Notes under the pieces: generated by a model
What the model was told of the DNA's origin: nothing
Databases searched by the model: none
Seen by the model: only the letters and a program-made list of their open reading frames with translations
From: Lentinula raphanica
Lineage: Eukaryota > Basidiomycota > Agaricomycetes > Agaricales > Omphalotaceae
DNA length: 64,000 bases
Assembly: GCA_027919835.1 (NCBI GenBank)
Contig: JANVFP010000001.1
Span: 992,001-1,056,000, forward strand
Reading direction: 5' to 3'
Shown: positions 1 through 13,520 of the stretch, one piece after another
How the letters are laid out: each line of letters opens with the position of its first letter
How positions within the stretch are numbered: position 1 is the stretch's first letter
Position numbers and translations under genes: made by a program

Positions 1-3000
1 TGGTAAACAATTCTCGCTGACCTTATGTTCCTTCAAAGAAAGATATCTTAGTTCATTAACAGCAAGTGCTTCGAATGCAGCATGGAAGAATGATATTGTA
101 TGCAAGAATTGCAACGCCTTCGTCACTGTCTCTCTGTTAATGAGCAAGCCCGTGAAGAGCAAACTGTAGATTCGAGCATTCGTTATTACGCTTTTTGGCA
201 TATGATAAGGTTCACTTACTTGTACAACATGATCAACGTCCCGACCAAGCTCGCCACACTGACGCTTTCGAATGCGATGGAGAGCCAAAGTACCACACTT
301 GCTGTGGTGAGGTTGAAGAGCACCAAAGCAAGAATAAATTTCCAGAATGTCCCGACGGTGGGTACCAGCCCAATCAATCCGTATACGATACCACCAAACA
401 TGAGAGGGGGAACCAGTCGGAGGGGCAGAATATCGAACAAAATCTGATAGTCAAGACGCGATTGTGATTAGCTTGCTATGTTGGCCTTGATCGACGCAAA
501 CCTCGTACCTTGGAAGAGAAGTAGGTGAACGAGGAGTAGTATCCATTTGATCTGAGGAAATTTGGTCAGCATATGTAGGGCATTGGATCGTTGAGATGCA
601 CGAACCTTTCACGCATGAACAGTATCCGTTCATTGGCGAAAAGCCCAAGACTAGATAGACACGAGAATCCGAACAGAGCGAGCGTAAAGAAGAAAAAGCC
701 TATGAGGTGTATATAGAACTGTTAGAACATCGAAAGCCATACAAGAATGGCACAGGCGTACCCAATCGATTCTGGAAACCGGCGATATCATTCCTGTTTC
801 CATACTGATTAGTGCTGAGAACGTAGAAAGAGAAGTTTCAATTTACGTTATGTTATGGTAGAACACCCCACAGAACACTGGAGGAAAGCGAAATGGTCAG
901 TGTCAAGGTGGAAAGAAAGAAACAGAAATTTGAAAAAATTAGGCATAGCTGTAGAAAAGCTATACTCACGAGCTAAGAGAACAGCCGAAAGATAATGTGC
1001 CATCAACAACGCCGGATCTCTGTACAAATTCTTGAACGCTCTTCCGCTCAATATCCTGAACTGTGTTCCCCAGCTCGCCCTTTTCCGTCCTCTCAACAAC
1101 GTCGTCTCTGCTGCAACATCAGGCAGCTGGCCTCCATATACATTCTCATGGTTCCCATTCATATTCTCCGTCTCGGCCACAGCTCCATTTCGGACAACTT
1201 CCCTGTCATCTCTGATATCCTTCGCCACATCGCTCCTCTTGTACTCATCAACGAGATATTTGAGTTTTGGTGCCATCTGATGGTGACTATTATTGGAGCC
1301 GTTGCCACTCAGAGAAGAGCCACTGCCAGAGACGACTTCGAAGAGTTGGGATGTCTTGCGTTTGATGCTATTGTAAGCGCCGGATACGGATGAGTTGGAC
1401 ATGACGGAGCTTGGTCGAGCGCGTGTCTGTAGCTGAAGTTCGGTATCGTCTGTAGGGCCGGCATCTACAGTCGTCTCTCCAGTTGCGGTATCCTCTTCCG
1501 GTGAATTCGATTCGAGCGTCGGACTGGGAGACCTTGTCTCGATACTAGACTGAACCGTGAGATCAACTGTATCAAATGTGAGTGTTATTCATGATTCCCA
1601 GAACAAGCGACAACTCACTCAGATAATCTGCAATGTTGAATCCTGGCGGGCACGGCTTCCCAATACTGTCAAAGTACTCCCCACACTTCCCAAACTCTCC
1701 CGAATACACAACTCTACCCATCGCGAGCACCAAAAGCTGATCGAACAAGGCGACGATATTAGACCGAGGCTGGTGAATCGTGAAGATCACCGTCCGATGA
1801 TAATTCTTCGCCAACGACACGAGTGATTCAATAACATTGTACGCATTAAACGCATCCAGTCCACTAGTGGGCTCGTCGAGGAAGAGGATAGACGGGCTCG
1901 TCACTAGCTCACACGCGATTGACACCCGCCTTTTTTCACCACCGGATATCGAACGATGACCTGAGTTCCCGATACGCATGTCCTTGATGCCCAAGATGCC
2001 CAGCTCGTTCAACGTCTCAAGCGTCCTGAACTTCTTCGCCTCCTCGCTCATTTCCCTCGGCAACCTGAGAAGGGCGCTGTACAGCACGGTCTCGTACACC
2101 GTCAAGGTGCTCATGAGCGTATCTTCTTGATCAACGTATCCAGTGACTGCTCTGAACTCTGCGTCATTGACGATTCTCCCGTTGATGAGTATCTCTCCGC
2201 CTACTATGCCTCGTTTACTCTTCCGCGCGAGAATATCCAGCAGAGTAGATTTGCCAGCTCCAGACGCGCCCATGATGGCCATGACTTGTCCTGGTTTGAC
2301 AGCTCCTGAGATGCCTGAGAGGATGATCTTGGAGTTGAGGACGTACGACAAGTCGTCGAAATGCATTGAAGCTGGTACATGTTCCGCCATCAACTGAGCC
2401 GACTCGTTTTCCTCTGATTCTGGTAGTTTGATCCCACCGTTGCCATAGTCTCCGCCAGTGCCAGTGCGCCCGACGTACCATAGGAACAGAGCGACGAGGA
2501 CAACGAAGAGACATGCTCCGACAGCATTGAGGGCAACCCATGTAGTGTTATCTGGTTTCGGAGGCCGAACATACCCTGGGACCTGGGAGTAATGTAGACA
2601 TTCTCCACCTTCACAAGTGAGGGTGATGTATGGATCACCAAAGACATCATTGATAAGCTGATTCATCGCGGCTTCAGAGAATTTGCAGTTGTTAGGCGAA
2701 GAGTCTCCTGCGAAGCTGGAACCTGAATTCGGATCTCCAGAAGTGCAAGAAAAGGAGGCAGGGCCCTTGATTTCTTCGGTAAGAAAGTCGCTGATGTCGA
2801 CGGAGCCATCCTGACCACAGATAAACCTTCCTGGTACGCATTTGCATTTGAGTTTCTCACATTTGTATGAGGTCGTGTTGAAGTCGTATCCGGGTGTGAT
2901 TTCAGATGAGCATTCGTCCAAGCCGCAGTAGAATGACTCGATTTCGTCTACCCAGAATTGAAATGAACATGTAGCGTCGTTCTTGTCGCAACTGAAGGTC

Positions 3001-3772
3001 ACTTGAACTGGACGGTTATCCCCGACTTGGTCAAGGATCTTTCGGTCTAGGTGGGTGAAAGCAGGATCAACGGGACACGACTGGGAAGATGAAGGCTGTA
3101 GACATACTAGTGACATCGCACATCTGATGGTTTTGGAAAACGGTCTCTCCTCCAGTATAGCAGGTCATATTCTGTGCTTCGGAACCATCTTGCTCTGAAT
3201 CTGGTATGCCGTATAATGGAAATCCTTTGCAGGCCTGGTCGGTCTTGCAGACTATTACATGGGATAGCTCAATGAACCGCGAGACATGAGACAATAATTG
3301 CAACGAACCATTGCAGTTAATGCCTCCCCAACCATCTTTACATTCGCATTGTGTTCCATCCTCTCTTGGCATTCTTTGATCATCCGCCAGCGAGCCACAT
3401 TCTATGCACAGTTAATTAAGCAATATTGAAGCTGAGAGGAAAACTTACGGGGCGTCAAGCAGTCAATTCCACTCCAACCAGGCGGACATTTACATTGGCC
3501 ATCATATGGATCACAATCTCCGTATTGTCCACAGGTAAAGGCAGGGAGCATGCAGTTAAAGCACGGTGGACATCTCTCTGCGTTGTTTATGGAAATGAGT
3601 GAGTTGGACGTCGAAATAACGCGGTATGTTTATTCACTGACCTGGACGAGTTGCAAGGGAGAAATTCTGTGGCTTGTGAGAACGTGGAGTACACGTATAT
3701 GAAGAGATAGCATACCAGTAGACCGTAGCTCGTCGGTGCCCATGACGTTGTACTTAAGCTGTTGTTGTACAT
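1..3772 (-). CDS. ABCG-type half transporter with EGF-like Cys-rich N-terminus (Adp1-like), C-terminus cut by window edge
   Basis: The minus strand encodes, from about 3772 down to the window start, a membrane ATP-binding cassette transporter. The N-terminal part is Cys-rich with EGF-like modules (motifs CPPCFNC, CPPGWSGIDC, CECKDGWGGINC; 3580-3300), then a long ectodomain and a membrane helix near 2480-2560. The ATPase domain has Walker A GASGAGKST (near 2250), signature SGGEKRRVS (near 1940) and Walker B ILFLDEP (near 1880). Two later exons (1402-about 970 and 440-1) carry linker and ABCG membrane segments, including a FHAAFEALAVNELRY motif just before the edge. Short introns interrupt it; one splice near 3108-3070 restores the motif VTNRKILDQ. 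This domain order matches the yeast Adp1-like ABCG subfamily. Substrate is unknown. The start at 3772 is the least certain part because no clean signal peptide follows it. Confidence 0.88.
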
Positions 3773-3989
3773 GACAGTCCTCGCCTGTCCTCGCTGGTGA
3801 CTGTCCGAATGAGACCTGCAGCTGTTTAAGCGCTGGGGTAAAGAGGATTAAGCGCCGGTGTGGTTCCGCTTCCGCAAAGTTCTTGCTTCGTGCTTCTCTC
3901 AATCTCCATGGATTTGTGTATGTTACTCGGTGATGGGACGACAAATGAAATTAGGAAATCAGTGTACACTAAAGAAAGATATGACCTAT

Positions 3990-4893
3990 TTATTCCAGGT
4001 CAAATAATATCACTTCCGCAACCCTATCCCCAACATTTTCTACCACAACATCGCTACCCAGGGGAACTTGTAGATAAGCACCATCACCCTCCTTCAAATT
4101 TTGTCCCGATATCTGTATCGTCGCGCCGGTTGCAGGACCTTCATTGTATCCACTGCGCATCACAACATGCACATATCCCTTCATTCCTTTCACGGCCAAA
4201 TTCAAACTCTTCCTCGGGCTTAGAAGAGTTGCGTACATCGTCAAAGGACTCTGAACTGGTGCCGGACCTTCCCCTTGCTTCGATCCTTCTCGTAAATCCT
4301 TTTGTACCCCCTCAGAGTTGACATTCGCCACTACCCTAACCCATGCATCTTGTTTCTCAGCGTCTGAGAAATGACGAGTGAAATACTTGGGTTGGAGACG
4401 TGAAGTAGTGGGTAGGGACCAGATTTGGAGAAAGTGTACTGGTTGGTCTCCGTGGGCTTTCTCAGAATGAGATATGCCCGTGCCAGCGGATGTTAATTGG
4501 ACGTCGCCGCGTTTGAGCACTTCGACGTTACCCATCGAATCTTTACTGCAGATTCCATGTAATCAGTATGATCAGGTATATCTTAGCGCAATATGAGCAA
4601 CGTACTGTTCTAGTTCCCCTTCGACAACATACGAAAAGATCTCGAATTCTCGATGCGAGTGTGTGCCAAAACCAGTATGAGAAGCTACTCGATCTTCGTT
4701 GATAACCCGCAGCGCTCCATATCTCTCATGATTCATGTCGTGGTACCTGATAGTGACCAATGTTAGACCTTGTCGCCTCATATCATCAGCATACATACAT
4801 CGCGAAAGAAAACGTATGAAACGTTTTGAGCCAACCATGGTCAGCGTTGCCTCTGTCTTGACTGAATCGAGGTACGACTTTGATTTCCGACAT
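3990..4893 (-). CDS. Pirin-family cupin protein
   Basis: Three exons (4893-4799, 4746-4606, 4545-3990) splice at GT-AG borders into a 263-residue protein. It starts MSEIKVVPRFSQDRG, followed by the pirin hallmarks WLKTFHTFSFAMYHD, FGTHSHREFEIFSYVVEGEL (the first metal-binding histidines) and GTGISHSEKAHG (the second ligand pair). Pirins are non-haem-iron bicupin proteins; some are transcriptional co-regulators and bacterial relatives have quercetinase activity, so the exact role here is open. Length is normal for the family. A good TATA box lies about 140 bases upstream on the minus strand. The splice phases reconstruct the conserved sequence exactly, which supports the model. Confidence 0.9.
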
Positions 4894-5025
4894 GCTGAGA
4901 GAGTTCAGGAATCTGACGTTGAGTATCTGATTCTTTGGTTTGGGTTGTAGTATCTTTGTACTACGGGGAAGCAGGGCGAGTATGATTGTAAGTGAATGTT
5001 CGATGCTGCTGCAGGCTCTGTGTTG

Positions 5026-5038
5026 GGCTTTATATAGT
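5026..5038 (-). promoter_or_regulatory. TATA box of the pirin gene
   Basis: On the minus strand the sequence CTATATAAAGCCC lies about 140 bases upstream of the pirin ATG at 4893. It is a textbook TATA element at a spacing plausible for a fungal promoter with a short leader. Confidence 0.5.
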
Positions 5039-5039
5039 G

Positions 5040-8000
5040 AGAGACAGAAGAGAAAAGAATACCCGAATGAAAGTGTACATGACAGAGCCGCTCATCATCG
5101 TTGTTCGCGAAGTTCCTTTTTAGGAATTGATGCGCCCACGCTTACCGCGCTCACATAATCACGCGTAAGCAGTATTACACACCTGCTGACCAATCCCTGT
5201 CTTGACTCTTCTGCCACCTTACGCGACTTTCTTTACTACTCCCTTCATTTCCCTTCGAGAGCTCTTCAATAACACCAAGCGAACCCGTGACGCCACACCA
5301 ACCTTCATCATTTATCTGACAGTATATATAGCTGGCTTATCAACATGGTCCCGTTACGCCGAACTCGATTTTGTTCGTCGAATTCTAGGTATACAATGAC
5401 TTTGAAAGCCAATCTTTCAGACTCGCGACGAACATGAATGATGGATTGATGCGTCTCAGTCTTGATGCGAGCTCACAAAAATTCACTCAAAGACTCGTTT
5501 TGAATCCCCTCTCGGTTATTTTTACCCTTTGCCAGTTTCTTGGTATTGACGACACGGCCATCGAACTCTTTCTCAGTCCAAAAGGCTCGTCCGAGACTTG
5601 ATGGTGAGCTTGTCGCATTGTCAGATGCCAGACTAAGATACAGTCGTCAGATTTCTATTCTCTGAATCATATCATGAAGATGTCACAGCATTCAAGTTAT
5701 CAAGACCTAGTGCCTAACATCTATGTCCAAGTAGACAAGAGATATCAGCAATGCACTGAAGGGCTCGAAACTCTGGTTTGAACGACTGTTCTGAATTCTC
5801 GACAAGGAATATTTCGAATGGTGCAAGTCTCGTACGAAACATAGAGCCCGAACGTTTGCCCGTAAAGCCTATACTGGACAATGGTAAGTGTTCCCTTGTG
5901 CTCCCAGTCATCGATATCCTTCCTCGACATCCTTCATCAACCAATTCTATTGTTAATTGTTCGCCTAACCAACTCTCAAAGAGACTCGTTGATGATTTCG
6001 AGGATCTATGTATCAGCGGATCAGGAGAATATTGATTCAGTGAACCCGGTCAAGGCAGGGTCGCGATGATTACCTTGTACACTTTTGATGATATCGGTTT
6101 CATTCATGAAGATCAGATTATCATCAACATCATCAGCTTACTTATATCTCTCGAAATCAGCCAAGAGATTGTAGTGAGGTGAGGAGATGATTGCTTTGTT
6201 TTTCGTTTACTCACATCAGCTCCGAACAAGTAGTCGAACATCATGGTCCTGAACGATCTATGCTCAAGCTTGCATTCACACATCATCTCACTATTGCGCT
6301 GTGAGTGATGTCACAATTCAAGGAGGTTATTGCAGGAGGCACGGCCATGGGCAAAACAGGCTGAACAATGTCTGTTTCCATCCATAGGTGGGAGAAAACA
6401 CCCTCTTCAAGCTCCGTTCATCGCAATTGAAACAAAACAGTCGGTATCATTCTGTATGTTATGATCACAGCATCGTTCTCTGATGGAATTTAGCGCCATC
6501 TGACAGCACCCAAAGACACCACATCGAACTTTAATTTTTGTTTGATTCAACGAGTCCTTCTTCTGTTGTTCTGCAACCTGTCAGCAGCGGAGAAAAAGCT
6601 GGCCTTTCATTTCATTTCAAAACCGACAGAGAACTAGATCCCCCCAAAAGATTTTTTTTGGTCTTTGAATACCAAGCCATAGCGCTGAGAAATATGTATC
6701 CTAACGTGAGTCCTTGAGAAGCCATCTCATTTTGCATTCTGCTTACTCTTACTCTGAACAGCTCTGAACCGGTGTGAGTGGAGAAATCAACGGCACCATG
6801 CTATATTGATCTTGATGCGGTTGGGAAAATGAGTTCAAGATCAATCTCGGCAAGAGTATATGGGATTGGGGGGTCTTCCATACTTCTGGGCACCCAGGAC
6901 GTGTCTGTAACGAATCCGGGTTTGAGTGACTCGGTATCATTTATGGCGTACCTCATGTGCGCGCACGGGGCTAGTAGTTGAGATTGAAATAGACCACATT
7001 GGGTGCTGCGTCATCCACCACGAAGGACGGTACGGTACGATAAGTACATGGAAATGCGCGAAGGTTCTACTATTCCAAGCCTAATTAGAACTTGACATGT
7101 TCCTCACCACGATGGCTTTAGGTGTCTTCCAGTCCGGACAATATCACTTCGTAAAATTCCCCCGCATGATTTACATCAAAATAGACCAGACCAGTTTCTT
7201 TTCCTCCCTGTCACTGTTCATGACCCGCTCAAGTTGATATCCTCGTGGCCTCATAAGAAGGATAACGCTGCTTCCATTTTGACGCAATCTGAACCTTCAG
7301 CCCTACAAAACTCTTAGCCTTCAACGAGTCTCAATCGATTCGACGCTGTGGTTCTTTTGATTACTATGAACCAGTGCATAATCGATCAAAGGTTCAGTGA
7401 TGTGATGGTCTATGTCCGCGTAACTCGACAGTCAAAGGACGATTTTCTAACTTGTTCCTCCACTGAGACTATCACCTCAGTACATCAACCGATTTCAACT
7501 GATTCTACTATATGTTTTCGTGGGGCATCTCACTACGCTAGATGCAAGCTCGACAGGTCCCTCCACAGAAGGTACAGTATTCGTTTAAGTATGAAAAGAA
7601 ATTTAACTTGAAGGTGAGGGCGATCGAGTCTTTGAAGCTCAAGGTCTGCTGGCACCGTACCTTACATTCGTTTATTATTTAACTGTCCATCGTTGTTTAA
7701 TCCTGAACGATGATTCGCGGTAAGCGTATGAACCTTCGCGTACCCTCTGTAGGTCCTGTCGACTTGAGCTAAGTTTCTCCTCGGTTTGAGTTCAGATACC
7801 TCGGGATCCGCTCATAGGCAGCTCTTGATCTGACATTAATAACCTGTTAATACGAGTGAGATATAGCTTCGACTGTCTCTGGCCTGAGTTGTCCCCTCCC
7901 GGCTAGGAGCTATAATAATGAATTGCTGCTGATTAACTGATATAGCTTCAGTAGGTCACTCCCAACCTTGAACTTTCTGTTCACGTAACGTTCTTAGCTG

Positions 8001-8925
8001 CCTTTAGGCCACTTTTCCATCTCCTCGGAAGGTTTAAACTGATTTCTCCTAGAATTCCCTTTTACAATTCGTCATATTCATGATGATGGGCAGCTCGGAA
8101 TTCTGTTTACATACTGGAATGGGGGCTATGTGGGTATCTAGACGCTTCCTATCCGGCATCGTTTTTCTGGAAACACCTCGTTCTCACACTTTCGAGCCTA
8201 CCAACATACATTAGTACCTTGGAACGGGACGTGGCAGACGCCTCCTCCTCTCATAAACGGTACTGTTGCCTCAAAAGCCTCACAGAGATTGCTACTGGGT
8301 AGACGATCAGATCATGATCCAGCATCACGGTGATTTTCCATAAAATGTTGTGTTTTATTCTTAAAATTCCATGTACGTATCAGCTCGGCTCGTGTCAAGA
8401 TACAATTGGGGTAAGCCATCGACCGAGCTGAACCATACTTCTGGCTCAACTCAGATCGCTTCAGGTCCTCGTGTTCTACATCATTTCATCATCAATACTT
8501 CTCGCACAGGAATACCCATATGCGCTTTCGAATGGGATTGGATGATGCTGATTGCATAGGGCTTTGTTTGGCAAAGACGGCTTCTGTTGATTTTTCATAA
8601 ATACCATTCGGCCTTTCGCTTTTGATTCATCATCAACCCCGTCAAGGATTCTTCGAAGGTCTTGCCTGTCTCTGTTCCTCGCTTACCCTCTGCAACGACG
8701 TTACTAGCGTCGATCTTGATTGAGGCGTCCTCTCCGGTGCATCGACTCATCAAACGTTCAACTAGATCTACGTAGTAGTCGGGAATACTAACATCAATGT
8801 CAGTGATTCATTCCGTGATTGCGACGCTGACCCACTGATTTCGGTTGTGATTGTTGACTTTGACCTGCAGAGTCCCTCAGACTGCTATAGACGCGACTGA
8901 AAGTCGTATCACCAACTTGAATTCT
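5040..8925. other. Long intergenic region without a recognised gene
   Basis: Open frames here are short (under 90 codons), have no recognisable motif and no coherent splice pattern. The stretch separates the pirin gene from the GATA factor and presumably includes long upstream control sequence of the latter. I see no tRNA, transposon ends or strong tandem repeat. Confidence 0.5.
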
Positions 8926-10133
8926 ATGCCTCATCGTGGCTTCGAGCCTTATCCCACTACTATGTCATCGTCGTAAGTGATATTCACCATAAGAAACTTC
9001 ATCACAGAAAACCCAAATGTTGATAAATAGACATCGTCACTTTGCTGAAAGGCGTCCATCGCCACCTAACGCGCCACCAATTGCTACTCTATCAACTACA
9101 AACTCGCCAACCACGTCGGTTTCTTCTTTGGACCGTTCCTCTGTCTCCACGCCTCCTATACGGCGTTCGTCGCCTCATTCGCATGCGACGAACCAATACT
9201 ACAGCTCGCATCCTCAACAGTATTATTCTCACCCTCCTGCACCCAGTCATCATCACAATCACCGTGTCTATGAATCTCATGAAGGTTCTTATTCTGTTCA
9301 AGCTAACACGTCCCCGCCTTACCATAACATGGGAGGATTGGGTATGTCAGCTGGAGGGAATGGGATGCCACCTTCTGGACGTGAACCATATGGCCTACAG
9401 ATGCCTATAGCATATCCCGGCGGACCAATCAACAGCAATGTCCCCGTGGTATATACTGAAGACGCCGCCACAAAATTGAGTGATCGCGTTCGGAGAAGAT
9501 GTTTCAATTGTTGCACTACTGATACCAGTACATGGAGAAGAAGCAATCTCAGTCCTGGAAAAGTGGTACGTATTCAGAAATTAACAAACGATTAAACACA
9601 GTTGATTTATGTGTCTACCCTTTTTCTAGCTATGCAACAAATGCGGATTGTTCGAGCGTACTCATTCAAGGCCTCGTCCAGAACAGTTCCCGCACAAACG
9701 CGGTCCTTTGGCCGTTTCAAACCTACGCTCTCGTTCTCCTGCACCTCATCCTATCCCTTCGCCATCTATGCATAGTCAGTCTGCCGGACATGGCTCTCAC
9801 CCGGGCCAAGGTTCCCCTCAGATGGCAAGTAATACACTGCCTCCGATCTCTCCTCCTTATTCGTCTTACTCCCACCCCCCTCATCCTTCGCTCGCTCCTC
9901 TGAGCTCAGTTGCTCCCGTTCCATCGTCCAATGGTAATCACCATGAGATGAAACGGGAGGAGGACCACAAAAAGCCATTGTCTAGGTCTTGGCAGGACCG
10001 AGCGCCATCTCCATCGATCTCAAAACGCTCCCCTCCTAGTGGGAGAGCCTCTCCTGTTCCTCAGTCGATGAATTCTAACACATCGGCATCCACTAAATCT
10101 GCACGTCCACGCTATGAGCGTGATGACAATTAA
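8926..10133 (+). CDS. GATA-type zinc-finger transcription factor
   Basis: Three exons (8926-8972, 9031-9565, 9630-10133) give a 361-residue protein. The first half is low-complexity, rich in Ser, Pro, His and Tyr. A single GATA finger follows: CFNC, then TWRRS, SPGKV and, across intron 2, LCNKCGLFERTH. Intron 2 splits the finger between Val and Leu, and splicing restores the Cys pair CNKC. The finger loop is longer than in classical animal GATA factors, as in many basidiomycete GATA proteins. The C-terminal half is Pro/Ser-rich and ends with a basic segment. It is a likely DNA-binding nuclear regulator; its targets cannot be told. The ATG at 8926 is in frame with a second one at 8962; the upstream one is chosen as the first in the exon. 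Confidence 0.88.
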
Positions 10134-13100
10134 ATGGACTCTTTTTCTTGTGTATTACCAGTTCCTACAGTTGACTGCGCTCCCGTTTGGTTTTCAGAAT
10201 CAAGGACTCTGAAGGAAATTATTTATTATCCGATTGCTTCCTGCTGAAATTTGTTCATTTCGATATAGTATCACGGAGCAGTCTTCAGATCTTGCCAGTC
10301 AGTATTGCTATAAGCCCACTGTTTTTGTATGCCTTGGACTATGTATAAAGCTCAGCTGTATATGCTACCCCTTTCTCCAATCTTTTGGAGTCTGTGTTCT
10401 ATTATGTCGCTTTGGGAGAAATGTAATCGAATTGGCAGGTGCCGAAGCCTGAGCTCGCTTGAAGGCTGTTCGGATATCAGTCATCAATGCATCAGTTATC
10501 ATCATTGCTTTTGATGCTAGATCTTGAAAGTTGATGTGGGCACAGACATGCCTGTATACAGCTGTATATAGTCATTCAGTGTATAGAGGCAGTGTGATGT
10601 CCATCATCCTGATTCGAAACCACCTCAAAGTTCAAACGGACGCTCGAAGACCTGTCAGTTTGATCATCGCAAAGAATACTAGCAAGTGTTTCGTAAGTAC
10701 TACTATGACGAGAGCACCGCGTGCAAACCTTTCCTTACATTTCTGACAGTAATACTGAGCCCTTCGAAGCCTGAGTCCCGCCTGTGACCATAAGGTCCCT
10801 TATCGTGTGAGCAGCGACAGTGACCGGGCTTTTCTCGCAATCATGATTCTCCTGGGCTAACCTCGAATCATACAAGATCCCAATATTCGGATTTCATACG
10901 CGGGAACATAGAAACAGGCCGGTATCGCAAGAAGCTGAGAGTTTTGCCCGCTCTGCACGGGGAATCATGGGCTCTCTGAACTGCCGAAATCGACTACTAC
11001 CATCTTGCCATACCCCTATTCCCCACTGATCTTCTTCGACTTGTATCAGCCTGTATCGTAAAAGGCTGTATATTGTTTGGAGTCTTGACTACACAGTATA
11101 ACCGTGACTGATGGAATGGATGATATCATGGATTCAGTAGCATCTGGAGCTGTGAGGAACAAACGGCAGGTATTTCCTAAGCGTGTGGTGACCTGCCATG
11201 ATATGCAGTGAACAAGCGCCGCTGGTTTGGTTCACCCCAGTTTGTGAGACTTGCGAACTCGAACAGCAGCTTCGGGTTGGGCAGTAGTGCGCTAGACGTT
11301 CAATGCGGGGACACGCACTGGTGGTTCTAGGAGATCTCTCAGCTTCTTTACATAAATTTAAAGAGACCGTTGCTTTGCAAAAAATCATGGACACTGATTT
11401 GTAAACTCGATGATACTCGATAACAGCATTTCTGAACCAATCAGTTAGTCTAGTTTTGCAGGAGCAAGAAAATTTCTCAAAGGAAAAAGGCACAAACCTT
11501 ACCATCTGGTAGTATCTACAAGTGAACCACTGACCACTCAACATCGAGCAGTCCCGCCGACTTTTTACAGCCAAGAGAACAGCTAACTTTGCGCGTTCAA
11601 AAGGCACTGGAAAAATGATCTATATCACATCATTGTCCAAAGCATCGACTTCGTTCGGCTTTCAACAGCGGTAACCGACTGTTGTTTGATCTGATTCGAA
11701 AGTCTTCAATGAAGAGCATCAGTATATATAATATATGATTGGTTGGAACAGCTCTCGAAGTCACCAAGGGACTTGATTTTGTCTCAGCGGCAATTCTGAA
11801 AGGGCACACTGGAAGGTCGGAGCAGCTCTTCTTTTCCACCAATAACTAGAGGTGATACCAGCCTAGGTGTAGCGAGTATCTACACTTCCGAGATCAAAGG
11901 GATGAAACGTACTGATGCATTTTCTAAATACCAGGCGTTCTGACTGCGTCTACGTACATGGTTCACTAGTCATCGTCCGAGACGATTTCTGAAACGAGTG
12001 TTAACGTTGAGTTACAAACTTCGACAAGAGTTAATCCGAGGAAGCACTGTGACCTTATTCAATCTTCAACCTGGCAAGGTTAGTGCTGTAAAAGCATTGA
12101 CTGGCAGGATTCTAGAACAGCAGCAGTACGTCGAGAGTCGACGGGTCACTTTTGTTGCCGCTTGATCCAGTTCCCACTGACTCCCTCCAGCGGTTAACAC
12201 TGTGAATGCCGAGCAGATAGTTAGCATCTGGTGCATCATGATGCTAGATCATCTTCGCGCTCTTTTGCGAAGAACCCGCGACGTACCAGTCACGCGCTAT
12301 TCTATCAGCAAACTTTGTGACAAACTTGTGAATGTATCAAAGTAGCCTCATATTGAGGCTTCAACTTGACGCTGCATGAGATTCGAGTTTAACTGACATA
12401 CTGAACGAGATATGACGAGATCACAAACATCGTTCATGACTCCCAAACTTGTTCTATCGTCGGTGCCATTCCGGCAATTTTCGCGGACATCTTCACTGAA
12501 GTCTTATCTTGTACTATCCGCTTCATGTACGCATTTCACCTGGGGTACTTGATTGAAACTAGAGTTAGAGGGAAAGAATAGGTCAAAGTGGTTATGTATG
12601 TTGAATGAATAGCAATGGGAGCGAACTTTGAAGACGGAAGAGAAGAGCAGTCACATACAGCCTCGGGTCTAAGGACTCATAGGGACTCATCGACATCCAT
12701 CCTGAGACGGTCGCTTGATGCCATATCAAACCGACTCGTGATGCTTGAGGACAAACACTTGACCTCTCGACTTTTTCACCATTCTTCTTTCTAGCCGAAG
12801 AATGACGAGTGAATTATTTACGACAGGAAGGACGAGAAACTAGCTACCCAGTTCTTCCAGGAACCCGGAACGTTCTTGAGCTGGCAGCGCGTTATTGGCC
12901 TTATATGGCAACATTTGTCCCAGTGCTGTGTCAGACCATCTGTGCAAGATTTGCTGAAGATTATACTATTAGCGTCTTTGACTGCTCCTGCTAACTGAAG
13001 AATTTTCGGAAGGTTCAGCGATCATCATCATCATCATGCATGGCAGGCCCTGGGTCCTGCTACATGAATATCTAAGTTTCTCGCATGAAGATCGCTATTT

Positions 13101-13448
13101 TGGGCCTTGAGCTTGAGTCCTAGGTAGGAAAATGACCAGCCTCAAGGTCGAAGACAGAGGCCTACGCTGTTCCCTTGTTCAAGAGAGTGAGACTCTGAGG
13201 GTGTATAATGAGAGACGATGAGAGTCGGCAGCAAGGTTAATTTCAGGGCGTCTAAACCTTACGCTAGCTTACGTAACGGCGCTTGTCACCATTTTGCAGG
13301 TACGCGTGACGCAATTGGCACTTGTTTGAATCTTCAACTTAAGTATACTTTCCCCCTTGGACCTTAACGTCCTCATGCTCCCAACGAGTCAAGTCATGTG
13401 TACACTCGATGCGACGAAAACGCAAAGTGGGGTCTATGTGACGACGAG
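10134..13448. other. Intergenic region without a recognised gene
   Basis: Only short unconvincing open frames occur; the longest, 157 codons on the minus strand at 11134-11607, has no recognisable domain and contains runs typical of random translation. An ATC microsatellite lies near 13022-13036. I could not identify RNA genes or mobile-element ends. Confidence 0.45.
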
Positions 13449-13457
13449 CATAAATAC
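13449..13457 (+). promoter_or_regulatory. Possible TATA-like element of the GH79 gene
   Basis: The sequence ATAAATACA lies about 70 bases upstream of the GH79 start at 13521. Position and composition suit a TATA-like element, but the match is weak. Confidence 0.3.
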
Positions 13458-13520
13458 ATTGACTAGTAATTCAACCCGTTGTTCTCCCTTTACTCGACAA
13501 TCGCCCATATCTCAGCCACG